A stretch of 64,000 nt of DNA. It comes from Oikopleura dioica (taxonomy: Eukaryota > Chordata > Appendicularia > Copelata > Oikopleuridae). How positions within the stretch are numbered: the first letter of the stretch is position 1; every line of letters begins with the position of its first letter. The stretch is taken from contig OU015566.1 of the NCBI GenBank assembly GCA_907165135.1, forward strand, positions 6,122,157 through 6,186,156, read 5' to 3'. The position numbers and the translations under genes were made by a program. Shown piece after piece: positions 41,449 to 53,959 of this stretch. The notes under the pieces are model-generated. The model saw only the letters and a list, made by a program, of their open reading frames with translations, was not told the origin of the DNA and made no database searches.

Positions 41449-43304
41449 TTATTCTTGAGGGAGAATGGTGATATTCCATCTGATGTAGTACTCAGTGCCA
41501 GGCGCGTCGGGGTTTTCGCTCTTTCGGGCTTCTTGCTCTTCTTCTGTCTCGCCGCATTTAATCTCACCGTCGTTTTCATTTGGCTCTATGTTCTTCATGG
41601 AGTAGAGCACTCGACCATCTTGCTGGATGCAGTCGGCATTGGCACGTAGAGGAATGGTTTTGTCTGAAAAGAAAATGAGAAATACGCAAGAATCAAGCAC
41701 AACCGTTTTTGGTGATCCAAAGTTTCCACTCGTCTCTTTTGCTGTTGTCAAAACTGGCGATTTTGAGCTTGTATTCTCCCTCGGCTACTTCGTATTCTTG
41801 AGTGCGCATGAATTTCAAATTGAAGCTCTCGACTCCGTCCGAAATCGCTTTCAAAATCTTCTTCGACTGAGCGTCCGAAAGACCGCCGGAAAGACGAATG
41901 TCTTTGCTATCGAATCCATAGTAGCTACCGTAGCCTTCTTTCCAAATGTCAGGTCGGATGAATTCAGCGCCTTGAGTTGTCGCTTCAATTCTGCGTTTTC
42001 GTCAGCGAGGGTGTCATTGACAACTTCCAGAGTCTTTGTTTCGTCGAGTGAGAACTTCATGTCAGCCGGCTCAACTCGGTTTTTCAGCTGTTTGACGAGG
42101 CTTTTAATCGACCCGTGGTTCATCAAAAGAGAAGCGTTCCCAACTCGATCTTCAAGATTTTCCTTCAGGCAGCAGTTTACGAGAGCTTCCATTTCTGCTT
42201 GAGGAAGCTTTGACGGAGTCCGTTTGTTTTGAATAATGTTGTTCCAAGTAGCCGGAGGATGTTCGCCTGCGAAGGGATTTTCAAACGTACAAAGCATGTG
42301 GAAAATAACGCCCATCGACCAGATATCGCGTTTGAAAGTCACGTTCCCAGTGTCAAGCCGTTTGAAAGTTTCGGGAGGATAGAAGTAATCGCTGGGTCCT
42401 CCAGTCATTCCGCCAGAGCAAATGTGCAGGTCGAGGATTTTTATCTAAAACCAATAAAGACCAAACATAAGAATCATTTGCTTGCCTTTTTTCCGTCAGC
42501 AGAAATGAGGATGTTTTCAGTGTTGAGTTCTTTGTGAACTTGCTTTTTCTTTTTGTGCAAGTAGTCTTAGAAAGGTTATGTTTCGAAGCAAATCAAGAAA
42601 GGCCTACCCATTGCGAAGACAATTTGAGCAGCAAGTCGGAGAGCATCGTTTTCCGACCAGATGCCGTTTCCGCTTGTTCCACTGCCGCTACTTTTCAGGC
42701 TGCTCTTTAGCGTGCTTTTGAGGGTGCTTTTCATGACTTCACCATCATCGTCATCTTCTCCCGCAGCTTCTTCCTTCTCTCCTTCTTCGTCAGTATCGTC
42801 GTCGTCAGAGGGACTCTCAACTAATGCTCAATTACCAATGTAGCTTTAAAAACTAAATCTTACGATCTTTCTTCATATTCGCTAGAAATTGCCCGAGATC
42901 TCCTCCAGAAAGATATTCAAGAATCAATCCTCTGTATGGAACGCTATTTGGACCGGTAAAAGAAACATCGTCGAGCAGTTTGACGATGAATTCATTGTTC
43001 ATCTGCTTCAGAAGCTTGACTTCATCCTCGGTATCGGATTTGACCTTTTCGCTCAGAAGGGCAATCGCTTTCAGTATCTTTAGCTCCCCAGCTAACAAAA
43101 AGTGTCAAAAAAGGAAAAAGAATTAATCTACCGAAGGTCTTATCCTCCACAATCCAGTAGAGTGTTGATTCTCCTAACTTCGCCTGCCTCAGTTCTCTTT
43201 ATAAACATTCAAAGACTACTGCTAGAACTGCTATTCGATTTTGCCTGTGAATCTTTCCTGATACATTTGTAGCGATTGCTCGGGCCGAACTGAAAATTTT
43301 CCAT
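41449..43304 (-). CDS. Protein kinase-like protein with altered catalytic motifs
   Basis: The inferred start is MENFQFGPSNRYKCIRK (43304). Kinase landmarks in order: a glycine-loop-like LGESTLYWIVEDKTF, the beta-3 region ELKILKAIAL, an alpha-C EDEVKLLKQM, the hinge GLILEYLSGGDLGQFL, a catalytic loop VHKELNTENIL where HRD is HKE, an activation-loop start ILDLHICSGG where DFG is DLH, a subdomain VIII-like YFYPPETF, and RDIWSMGVIFHMLCTFENPF. A C-terminal region has heptads and an unknown domain (YGSYYGFDSKDIRLSGGLSD). It ends YYIRWNITILPQE. One intron is GC-AG (about 42445-42486). The first intron and a frame change near 41960 are unresolved. Probably a weak or dead kinase. Confidence 0.7.
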
Positions 43305-43716
43305 CCTCTCTTTCTCTTTTTTTAGCAAAAATGCGTTAGCGAGGCTCGGTAGTGTTATTTGAAGGGTAACCAATGCAAATAATTTCTGTTTGAACTAAGG
43401 ATTCTCAAGACATGCAAAGTTGACGTCACATTTCCAATTTGCCACATTTGATAGAAAATTTGTTCAGTACGAGCTGAACTTTCTGCTGAAATAATTTCTC
43501 CTTACGTTTTCGTTTTCTACTTTCAGGTGTATCCATTATTCCACTTTTCAGAATAGCCTTTTCTTGTTTCTGAATTTGACTCTACTATTTAATTCTGATC
43601 CATTGCATTGTATTACAAGTCGTTTCAAAGTAGCATTGGCAGTCATTAATTTTTGATAAGCATTTGAATAGAGGAGAATGCTAAAATAGAAGCATCTTCT
43701 CAGAATTCATTCTAAG
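43305..43716. other. Divergent promoter interval
   Basis: This lies between the divergent kinase-like and polycystin-like genes. No gene or clear motif was found beyond AT-rich sequence. Confidence 0.45.
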
Positions 43717-46700
43717 ATGCTTAATGCATTTTTACTTTTTCTTTTTCTTGAGAGAGTTTCTTCATCCGCTCAGCCAGAAATATTGACAGCTGATATCTGT
43801 TCTAGCGGCGTGAATCATGAAGTTGGTTCTCCAGTGATAATCACGTGAGCTTAATGAAAGAAAAAAAAATAATTTCAGACTGAAAATTCAGCTCTCCAAA
43901 CTATCCAAACAACTACAATAATTATCATGATTGCAAAGAAGCGTTTAACTCAACGACAGATGGGCTCATGTTTGTGCTCCTTGATTTTAACGTTGAACAC
44001 GCCTATGATTGGGTGCATTTCTTGGATTCAAGTGGCAGTACTTTTTTGACGCTCACGGTTAGTGTATTCAACAATTCTTATTGTCCGAAAGCTAAAATTA
44101 AATTAAAGGGCGTCCAAAATCGAGCCCCGATCTGGTTTCAGATGCCAATAGTAAAACTTCGATTTACAAGTGACGTGGATACCACGCGAACTGGATTTCA
44201 ATTTCAAGTCAATAGTCTCATAAACGGTAAATTTGAATATTTTGCGGCTCATGGGAGAACATTTACCCCGCACCCCCTTGTTGCAAATTTCTCGGAAAAA
44301 AAATTCCCCCGCGAGTTGCACAGAAGGCTGCAAAGAGCTAAGAGTTAAATTCAAGAACCCGGCTACCAATGCTTCAATTGCGACTGCTTGGACGGTCTCA
44401 TGAAAGTGGGCTATATTTGCGAGGAGATTCTTGAGTGCGAAGACGAAATTAACCCTGTCTGCGGGACGAATTCGATTTGTAAGGACGTTTTTACGAGTTT
44501 TGAATGCTCTTGCGGCGCTGGTTTTATTCCAGCGACTTGCCAAGGGTACCAGGGCTGCGCAAATTTTGAATGTATCGACGTCGATGAGTGCGTTCATGAT
44601 CCTTGCGTCGAGAATGCGATTTGTGAAAACACCATCGGAAGCTATACCTGTGAATGTATTGACGGCCTCGTGATGATCGAAGACATCTGCGAAGAAATTT
44701 TCGAATGCGAAGAAAAAATCGACCCTGTCTGCGGGAAAAATTCCATTTGCAAAGACATTTTTGCGAGCTTTGAGTGCACTTGCGCCGCTGGTTTTCTCGA
44801 GGACACTTGCCAAGGCCATGAAAACTGTGCGACTTTCACTTGTTTCGACGATGATGAGTGTACTGCTGATCCCTGCGCGGAGAATATGCACTGCAACAAT
44901 ACCCTTGGCAGTTTTGACTGCTTTTGTTTCGAAGGAATGGAAGAAATTGGTGGAACTTGTGTCGATATTGATGAGTGTTCTGCAATTATCAATCCATGCA
45001 GAAGCCATTCTGCCTGCAAGAACACGCACAGGAGCTATGAATGTCACTGCAATGCTGGTTTTTCTGGTGGTTTTGCCGGGGATCAAGCAATTGCTTGGAC
45101 TTCAAATGCGATGATATCGATGAATGCTCTATTGGAGATCATCTGTGCGATGAGTTCTGCACAAACACTGTTGGGAACTACAGTTGTTCTTGCGATGTTA
45201 CCATGCGTCAAGTGGGGCTGTTTAACTGCGAGGCTGTGATTTTTAACGGGCAAGATTTATTAAATATGGACGAAGACGACTTGAAGATATTTTTGGAGAA
45301 TGAGCTCATTGTCATCGAAGAGAAGATTGAAAGCGCATTGAATGACTCAGAAGCTGCGGCGGAAACGATCAGCGAGGTCTCAGCGAGAACAGAGAGTTTG
45401 TTATCGAACTTGCTCGCGCCAAAGGTTTCAAATGATGATTTTTTGAATAAAATCTCCTCTTCCAGAATCGATTTACTCCTAGAGTCGAGTGAAAACATTG
45501 TTAACATAAGAAAAGGTCTTGTTCATCTTCTTGAGTCCATTTCCGCCGAGACAAAGTCCACTGATTTTCTCACGATTGGAGAAGACATTTCGACTGGGGT
45601 TATTTTGGGAACGTCGAGAACAAAGGATGACCCAATTATCGCTGAAATAAAAGCCAACCCGTTTATTTACTCTGAAGACGATTTGCGACTTGGCAATAAT
45701 GTTCTCTATTCAGCCAATTTTGATGGCCAAGCATTGGTCATCTTCGATCAAGAAACTCAAACAATAGAAAAAGAGATTTTAGCTGGACGAGGCGAAGTGC
45801 TCCGCTTCAATCTTGAAAACAAGGAAGACTTTTTCCTCTTCTTTGATGTTGACGAAAATCATCAATTTCAAATATTTGTCGATTTCTGGTACGAGCCTGA
45901 CCCAAAACTCATCTCTTACCGGCATCACGTGATCTTGCCGGTTTTCAAAAACGAGTCGGAAATATCATCGACGTTCTGCTTCGGAGATCGATGCACTGGG
46001 GAACCATTCGGCCTCCATTTCGATGAGAAAGAAATCAACCTGTGTTTTTCAAGGCAAAAGTGCTCAATTTTCGTTCTTCTCCAATCTTTCTCGACCGAAA
46101 AGATGAGTGTCAAAATCTCCACACTCTCTGGTTCCTGTGTTACCGATAAATTTCAAAGCTGGAATAGACAGTCTTGCTCTGTAAGAAGCGATTCAAGTCG
46201 CGGAAAAATCAAATGCTCTTGTGAAATTGAAAGCAGAGACAAGATAACCTCAAGGTTTGGTCAATACGGGACGATTGCAAATTACAGCTCACTAATTGTG
46301 AATGAAGTTCTAACAGTCAGTGTCAAGCTATTTCCGATTTTATTCGTTATTTTCTGGATAATATTGATTCTCCGAGCCCGAAGTCTCGACCGACTGCAGG
46401 AGAAAGCGAGTATTCTGCACCCACCCGCGATTTTAGGAGACTTCAGGACAGCCAATTATTATATAATCGAGATCGACACGAGATTTTCTTTCAGTCGCGC
46501 TCCAAAGATGCTCAAAATCGAGATCTTCTACGACGACCTTTTGGGTAATTCGGACCGAGTTGATTTTTACCTGGGCTCAAGAACGAAGCGACTCTTCGAA
46601 AACGGACGCTCGACATTGTTCCTTTTGAAGAGTCCAATGATGAAAATAAAGAGTCTGAAGCTGTCCGTCGACTTTCATTCAGAACTAGAAGCAACTTTTT

Positions 46701-49236
46701 TCCCACGAAAAATCTCATTCTTCATAGTCCATTCCTTTCCCGAGGAATATTCGAAAGGACGGATTAAGGACATCGCATGGCATGAGTCCACTGTTACTTT
46801 CGATTTGGAAGATGAAATTTCAGTCATGAAAGCAGATCGCATTACTTCAACAGAAGTCCACCTAGAATCTCCTCCTTTTCAACATGAAAGTCTTTTCGAG
46901 CGATTTTTAACGAACAATCATTGGCTCGGACCAGCGGCATCGAAAAGACAGACCGAAATTTCAAACTCTTCCAGGGTTATTTTCGCGTTTTTACCTCTTC
47001 TTTTATCGATCTTTTTGTCCTTTTTGCTTTTTCAGAATACAAATTGGATTGCGGAAAAAATCGTTTCTCCGAAATTTCTTGTCTTTGGGCCAGTTACTTT
47101 GTCGACTCTTCAACTGCCTGTTTTATCGTTGGAGATTTTATTATTGACTGTCCAATTTTTAAGTCGGCCTTTATTGTTAAAAATTCAAAGAAAATTAATT
47201 TTCGTGGCCAATTTATTTATATTTATTGGTTTAATTTCTATGGCTACGATTATACTTGTTCGACTTTCCTCCCTTAGAAAAGGTTCATTTCTTTGTAAAT
47301 TTTCATTCAATTACAACAAATTCGAACCAAATTCTAGTGAAATCAATTTTGAGTTATGGATGACGACGAGCTATTTCTTCATATTTGCTGAAGTCTTCTT
47401 GAATCCACTCATCGTCTCTTTTGTGATCAAAAGAACCGAAGCGAACAAGCAGGAGTTCATCTTTCTCAGGAAATCAGAAGAATACGAACAAGGAAAGTAC
47501 ACAGAAGCGACAAAATCCTTGCTTGACCGAGCAGCGATAACAAAACTTGTCTACGCAGCAAAGCACAAATTGGACCTTACCATCACTCTTCGACGCTTTT
47601 TCTCTTATTTCTTCCTGACACTGAGTCTTTACGGGCTTTCAACAGTCATCGTCCCGGCAGAAAAATACGATGTCGACAAAAATTTTCGCGATAAAATTTC
47701 CATTTTCCCGGGAAAAACTCAACTCAATGTGGAATCTGCTTGGAATCTAATTCAAGAAGAGCTTTTGCCGCTCATCCACGCTGGCAACAGTAGCAATGGG
47801 GAAATTCCAAGTCGAAAAGATAAAGCTTTTGCTCGAGACAGCGTCAATTTCCGACTTGGGCCTTCGACTCTCGAGCAGCATCGAGATCAGTGCGGCTTTT
47901 TCACAAAATATTGGCAATTTCAACCAAACGCGACGCAAAGGACGATGCAAAAAGTGCTAAAATCGCCACTTTTAGCTTCCTACTTTTCCGAAACCCAATC
48001 GTCCCTTTCTTCCGACATTTTTCTCCAGGCTCCAAATAGACTTTCCTCGAACAGTTGCAAGTTTACCGCCGACCTCGGCACCTCAAAAGAAAGTGCTGAA
48101 TACATGATCAATTATTTACAAGAAAACGCTTGGTTCGATCAGGAGACCAAGCTTCTCATCTTCGAACAAAGCTTTTTGAACATGAATATCAACTCTTTTC
48201 TTAAACTTCGGGTCGTTTTTGAATTCGTCGATGGAGGCGCGATACTCCCAACTCTGGCAAGGCTTAAATACTAGAATAGTTGGTGATCATAAGAATCGAG
48301 ATCTTGAAGGAAAGCCTTCTGAAGAATATTCAGCAGCTCAAAAACACCGAGTTCTCTGACTACACCTTTTCTCTCAGCCTCACGATTTTCGTCGCCCTCC
48401 TTTTGACTGAAACAATAGAAATAATCAAAACCATGAAAAATCGACAATGGAGCTTCTTATCATTCTATAAAACTATTTTATTCGCCCTAGATGTTACCAT
48501 TCTCGTTTTTATCGTCCTGAGAGCGCATTACCTCTCCGAAGGAATTGCAAATTTCGTTCTCGATCCAAAAGGCTCCCCAAAATTTTCCTCCGTTTTCTTG
48601 GTGCAGCATCACTTTCTTTCTCTCGTGGCGATTTCTTCGTTCCTCCACAGTTTCTTGCTTATTCATATTTTGTCGACTTTGAATGCCGTTGGACGTAAGT
48701 GATTTTGGCTGCTTCCTTTTGAATCGTTTTTAGAGTATAAAAGCATCCTGAAACAGCTGAAAAAAAGCCTAGCTCCGTTTTTAATGATGCTTTTGCCGAT
48801 TCAATTTGGACTTTCTTCCGTCATTTTTATCATTTTCCGCTATTCTTCCTTTATTTTCCGGTCCCTTTTGAAGACTTTTTTCATCATCATCTGGCAAGGA
48901 TATTTGAAACCTTCAGGTAAAAGCGACCAAAGTAACTCATTTCTATGTTGGCTAGATATGAGGATAGAAGTTGATCAACTGTCAGATCCGAATTGGCGGT
49001 TTTTGGCGCAATCAATCTATTTCGCCTTGAATCTGTCGATGATGTATTTGACGATGAATGTGATTGTGGCCATCATTTGCGACACAAACCAAAGCGTCAG
49101 GGAAGAGGAACTCGAACTCGACTGGCTCAGTCTCGTCGCCAACAAATTGAAAAAACTGAAGCTGCGGAAAGATTTTTTCTCGGCAAAAAAGTTTTCTGGT
49201 CAGAGAAGAACGAAATATGAAAAAGATCCCGGCTGA
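43717..49236 (+). CDS. Polycystin-1-like receptor channel with CUB and EGF domains
   Basis: A large membrane protein of the PKD1 class. Order: signal (MLNAFLLFLFLERVSSSA); CUB domain with SPNYPNNYNNYHDCKEAF; about six EGF modules, several calcium-binding (DVDECVHDPCVENAICENT, DIDECSIGDHLC); a spacer; a GPS-like cleavage motif KCSCEIESRDKITSRFGQY; TM1 (FPILFVIFWIILIL); a PLAT domain (YYIIEIDTRFSFSRAP); a family motif NNHWLGPAASKRQ; further membrane segments; the polycystin loop (ENAWFDQETKLLIFEQSF, then VVFEFVDGGAILP); and the channel region with a last TM (MYLTMNVIVAIIC). A one-base deficit near 45076 breaks the EGF frame. A short GC-AG intron lies at about 48270. The related family senses calcium, flow or ligands. 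Confidence 0.88.
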
Positions 49237-49414
49237 ACAATTTTATAAAAAAGAAATACTGCAATAAAATATTGATTATCATAAATATTATAAATTAGAA
49301 ATAAAAAACAACACGCTGAAGCTGGGTTGGGCTTTGTTATTTTGTGCGCATCCCAGCTCGTAGAAATCTGATTTTTTTTTTGGTATTTATTTTCGATAAA
49401 AAGTTCATAAGACA

Positions 49415-50152
49415 TTAGAACCCAAAACCACAGCCATCAATTTGCGCAGATACCCAAAAAGGTAAGGAACCAATTTGTAGATCATCGTGAAACCACAGCT
49501 TCGCGTGCACGGAGTGAATGCATGGCTCTTTCCAAAACCAAGAATCAGCGACGCCTTTAAGATTATTGCAAATCGAAAGGCCGTTTTTATGCTGATCATC
49601 GTCGCATCTATATTTACTTCGGTTCCACGGAAGCCCCCTATAACTGTAACACTGATCATGTGACAGACAAGCGGCTTCTAAGTCGTCGATGATGGGACCA
49701 GAACACCAACGCTCCCACCAACCCTTCGGCTGCCAATCGCCATGGGCGGAACATGCTGGCGGTGTTCCGCACCTAAATTTCATTTCAAAAGCAGTCAAAT
49801 TACGAAAAAACACGATTTGTCAAAATTTCAATCTTACTCTCTCAGGACATAATCTTGCAAATCATCACTGGTGAAGAAGTCACTCGTCCATGATCCATCT
49901 GAGAACAAACATCGACCGTCTAGTTCGAATCTCGGGATGTAAATGTGACCTCCGTCTCCACAGTACCATTTTACCGAGGAACATCTGTTGCCGCCAGTTG
50001 GAGCCGGAGGGTTTGAACAGGCGGAAACGACTTAATGTTTTTTAATTTTTTTTCGAACTTATTTTTTTTTGGCTGAAATTTTATTTATAATTGAAGCTAA
50101 CTTATCAATAGTGAAAAACCTTACCTTGGAAAATAATAAATAAATCTTTCAT
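49415..50152 (-). CDS. Secreted phospholipase A2-like protein
   Basis: Three exons on the minus strand. A signal peptide MKDLFIIFQVVSAC is split across the first intron. Exon 2 has CSNPPAPTGGNRCSSVKWYC and GRCLFSDGSWTSDFF. Exon 3 contains ACLSHDQCYSY, the CxxHDxCY active-site signature of secreted PLA2, with its catalytic His and the following Asp. A GG-rich calcium loop of the usual kind is not obvious. Other cysteines (CGTPPAC, CSGPIIDD, CDDDQHK, CNN) suit a disulphide-rich secreted enzyme. The reaction would be sn-2 acyl hydrolysis of phospholipids. Family assignment rests mainly on the active-site motif. Confidence 0.72.
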
Positions 50153-50276
50153 TGTTTTAATGTTGCTAAACTTTTCCCGCTTTTAAACAGTAGAACTCCT
50201 CAATAGCGCCACTCCGTATTTTGGCGCACGCGGTCTTTTCGCATAAAAATTTTCGTTCTTGACGCTGTCCTTCGCG

Positions 50277-50284
50277 TATAAAAA
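50277..50284 (+). promoter_or_regulatory. TATA box
   Basis: TATAAAAA lies 37 bases before the inferred ATG at 50314 of a short-leader secreted protein gene, implying a 5' UTR of only a few bases or a leader added by trans-splicing. Confidence 0.5.
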
Positions 50285-50313
50285 CCGGCGATTTCTAAGA
50301 TTGTTAAGAAAAG

Positions 50314-51708
50314 ATGATTTTCTCTCTTTTATTCTCTGGTACTAATGCTCTCTACAACGAGGAGTTCGTCGGAACATGTAATGCGCCGACAACGCTTGAT
50401 TTCCAAAAGCTCAAATTCATCCCATGTAAGTTCGAAAAATTTTTATCAGATGCGATGACTGCTATTTTTTAGGGCAAATAGACTTTGAGTCTCCGTGGCT
50501 GAAAGTTTCGAACCCAGTTTCTCCAGAAGTCAACGAGTTTTACTTGGATGAAGGCATCCGAGATGACATGTGCTGGGGAATGCGCTATTCGATAATGAAT
50601 AACGTAAAGGAATGTGTTTTTATATCACATTTTCATGTACGAAAAAACTTAACTGTAGTTTTGAGATTGATTGCTGAGTTTTTTGATTGTGAAAATCAAC
50701 ACATTTCAGTTTCACTCAAGAAACTTGGGCGGGAAATTTGACTTGTACATCCCAAAAGAGATTCCAGACTGGATGAGTGTCCGTTGCACATCAGAAGAAA
50801 AAGAACCGTGTACTTCCTTCGAAATTCAATACTGCTGCCCATCCACATTCGACAATGATGAGGAACTTGAAAAAGCTGAACGACCTTTCCCTGTCTTCAA
50901 TTACGAACAACAAGGGAGTTGTTCAGATGGCGCCCTACAATTCGAAAACGACGGGAGTTTCATCGATATTGATGGTTAGAAATTTCTCATAAGGAAATTG
51001 AGAATGACATTCTTTTCAGACGACAGCGAGTTTTTAAGCCATTGGTTTGAAGCAACCAACCCAAGCTCCCCAGAAGTAAATGGTTTATTTTTCAACCCAG
51101 GTACAAGGCGAGACATCTGTCGCGGAATCAGACTCAAAAACATGGGATACGATTTTTCCTCCTATCTTTTTGGGGGCGAAAAAAATGTCACGAGCGCGAC
51201 GCCAGATTGGATGACCGTCAGATGTGGTGATCCAAACTGCCATACTTTCGAAGCGAAGTATTGCTGCCCGGCATTAGAAGAGCTCGACAGTAGCATTGTC
51301 AGGCCTGATATTAAACTACACGATTCAATCAAAAAACTCGTCGATACGATTACCAATGCTCCAGAAATAAAGCGAGGCAGATTCAAGAACAGAATGACGC
51401 AAAAATTGAAAACAATCAAGGATGTTTTGCTCGTCGATTTTTGGAACAGAGCAAAAGATTGTTTTGCTGAGTTTTCTGCTCCTAAAAAGTAAGTTTTCAA
51501 TTAGATAGAAAAGGAAAAAGGAAATCTGTTAAGTCTTCTCGAATCCGGAACAACAGAAGACGAGATTCGCAATTCATTCACAGAGATAAGGTCTTGGATC
51601 GGGCAGTTCAACAGTCGCTGCGATGACAAACCTTCCAAGTACGCAGAAAAAATGATTCAAAAAATGACAAAAGAAGAGAAAAAGACGCTGAAAAGAATAA
51701 GAAAATGA
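50314..51708 (+). CDS. Secreted protein with two related repeats
   Basis: Start MIFSLLFSGTNALYNEEF, a signal peptide. Two modules follow the same plan: WLKVSNPVSPEVNEFYLDEG and then DDMCWGMR, against WFEATNPSSPEVNGLFFNPG and then RDICRGIR. Each is followed by a PDWMSVRC or PDWMTVRC and a YCCP motif. The C-terminus is charged and helical (ESGTTEDEIRNSFTEIRSWI) and ends KRIRK. Introns near 50427, 50603, 50976 and 51491 are canonical or nearly so. AATAAA is at 51737. The domain is not recognised; the spaced cysteines suggest an extracellular fold. Confidence 0.72.
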
Positions 51709-52320
51709 TTATTTGATGTGCTTCTTACTGTTTGTAATAAAGTTTCGAAACTTATAACATGTAAAAATTGAATTATATTTTTTTTTAAATTTGAAAATTT
51801 CGTCAAAATCACGATTTATAAAAAGAATAAATACAATTTTCAAATCTAAAAGGATGGTGCCGAATAAATTAATATATATAATTCTGAATCTTTGTTAACA
51901 TCCTTTACATCGGCTCGATCCGCGCTGCCATAACCCGTTTTTCACGTAGACATAATATCCGAATGGATTCAGATTTTTCAAAAACTCAAACAGATTCGTA
52001 TTTTTTGGTTCCTCTTCGATTACCCGAAAGGAAAGAGAATCGGTAACAAAGGACTCTGTTTAAACCGCGTGTTTCCTTCAAATGACATTTTCTCCTTTTT
52101 ATGTTATCAAAATCCTTCGAAAATTATATGTTTTTGTAAAGAATCGTCTGTTCGACGGTTCCTCTGATTTAGATTTTTCTTTTATGCATTTCAAATATCA
52201 TTATTTTAATTATCATACAGTATTGTAAAGAGTAATGAATAAATTGGCGCGCCAACTAGTGCCCGCTGAGCCGTAACCCAGTCGATAGCATACTCTCACC
52301 ATAAGTTCACGCTCAGTTTA

Positions 52321-52478
52321 GGGGAGGTGTCTGGAACCGACAAAAAATTTCGACAAATTTTGCGTGGAAATTTTCAACCAATCAGAAGCCTTAATTCAGC
52401 AAACCGGCCAATCAGCAGCCGAGTAGCCGCCTACGCAAAATTTGTCGAGATTTTTTTGTCGTTTCCAGACAACATCCC
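52321..52478. mobile_element. 158-bp MITE, family GTGTCTGGAACC, copy 1
   Basis: The ends GGGGAGGTGTCTGGAACCGA and the mirrored GTTTCCAGACAACATCCC are inverted. The flanks TCAGTTTA (52313-52320) and TCAGTTAA (52479-52486) match at 7 of 8 positions. The interior has ACCAATCAGAAGCC. Confidence 0.85.
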
Positions 52479-53214
52479 TCAGTTAATGGACCAAACTAAA
52501 CTTTTATCCCTTTTACCTCCATCTTTTAAAAATTTTCATATGTCGTAGCTACGCTGAGTTGCGGCAAAAACTTTTGCGCTCGATTTCAAGTGTACATAAG
52601 TACTCGAAATACTCGGATTGAGATTATGAGACTCAACTCATTTGAAAGCACGTTGTCTCTTCTACAAAAGTTACGCTGTGAGATTTCCAAGAATTGTATC
52701 CATCGAACCTGTCACAAAAGGGTCCGCAAATAAATCAATTTATACCATTGAAAACCTCGCAAGCTCAGCTTTCAACTGGCAAGTTAGAATTTTACCATTT
52801 AAAATGGTACATAGTAAAATTTACTTGCAAATTAGAAAAGGTACAGAAGCGACAAGACGCCGCGTCACTGCTATTTTCTCGAATTACATGCATCCGTATG
52901 TATCCAACTTTGCGTTTAGAGCTACTGTTGTGAGCGAATATGACATTTCTCCATAGCAAATTCAATTAGAGAGTACATGCAGATACGTGGAACCCTTATT
53001 TGAGCAGTTTATTGCGTTGACAAATTGAGCTATCGTATTTCTTTTCGATAAAATTTTGTGTTTAGATGGGCAAAAACTAAACTAAAAGACAAATTTTTGT
53101 ACCGTGTGCATTCAAGCGTTAAGAGCAGAGAAGAAGTCCGCAAAAAACAACAAATTTGAGCTGGCTTGGGCACATTTTTAAAGTTCAAGTGAGGTTTCTT
53201 TTTGTACAATAAAA

Positions 53215-53373
53215 GGGGTGGTGTCTGGAACCGACAAAAAATTTCAACAAATTTTGCCTAGGCGACTACTCGGCTGTTGGTTGGCCGGTTTGCCGAATCA
53301 AGGCTTCTGATTGGTTGAAAATTTCCACGCAAAATTTGTCAAAATATTTTTGTCGGTTCAAGACACCTTCCCC
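53215..53373. mobile_element. 159-bp MITE, family GTGTCTGGAACC, copy 2
   Basis: The same ends as the copy at 52321 but the interior is reversed (GGCTTCTGATTGGTTG), so it is inserted in the opposite orientation. No target duplication remains. Confidence 0.82.
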
Positions 53374-53507
53374 AAAAAGGCTTCTGATTTGATTAAATGA
53401 TGGAAACTGGACTCTTATTGGTTGAAAAGCTTTACACCTCACAAAAAAATCAAATTATGTGCCCAACCCAGCTCGAGAAGTGTTCATGATTACGTTTTAT
53501 TTAAATA

Positions 53508-53959
53508 TTATCTTGGATTATTGAATTGAAATGTCTGCTTTTTAGTCGGCTTTTCTGGCAGCGACGATGTCGTGTTCTTGGTAGGGCTGTTTGACGCCAG
53601 TAGTTCGTTCCCGGACGCCGAAGATGTCGTTGTCTCGGTGAGACTGAACTTATTTTGAGAAGAAAAAAAGGGGGTTGAGTTAACCTGGATTGCTTCTCGT
53701 TTGCCCTTGTTGATGGGAGCTTCCTTGGCAGCGTTGATTTCTCCTTGGTGGAAAATGTCGGATTTCATGTGAGCCGCGGACTTGGTCGAAATTCGCCGGT
53801 CCATCTCGCCGGTGCCGTTGAAAAAGTCGCTATTGAAAGTTTACTTTTCTTTGCAAATGATCAGGCAAAGAATGGTGAGTTCGATGAGTCATCAAATGAA
53901 GTCTCGGAGATTTTTTTAGGCATCTGAAAATACCTATTGAAGTTGTTGGATCGAGACAT
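53508..53959 (-). CDS. Small Ser/Thr-rich protein
   Basis: Three short exons encode MSRSNNFNSDFFNGTGEMDR, then KSDIFHQGEINAAKEAPINK, then a low-complexity Ser/Thr/Asn end (TETTTSSASGNELLASNSPT) closing FQFNNPR. The splice at 53947 joins ATGTCTCGATCC... to GACTTTTTC in frame. The SDIFHQGE word is faintly like the Jupiter/HN1 microtubule proteins, which is not enough for a name. Probably soluble and disordered. Confidence 0.5.

Larger units (their letters stand above)
51709..53507. other. Repeat-bearing intergenic interval
   Basis: This holds two related MITEs (52321-52478 and 53215-53373) in opposite orientation. An open frame between them (52642-52956) has no start context or family. No convincing gene. 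Confidence 0.6.

Noticed and set aside
52642-52956. Plus-strand frame of about 100 codons
   Set aside because: It lies between two MITEs with no start context, no splice partner and no recognisable motif.
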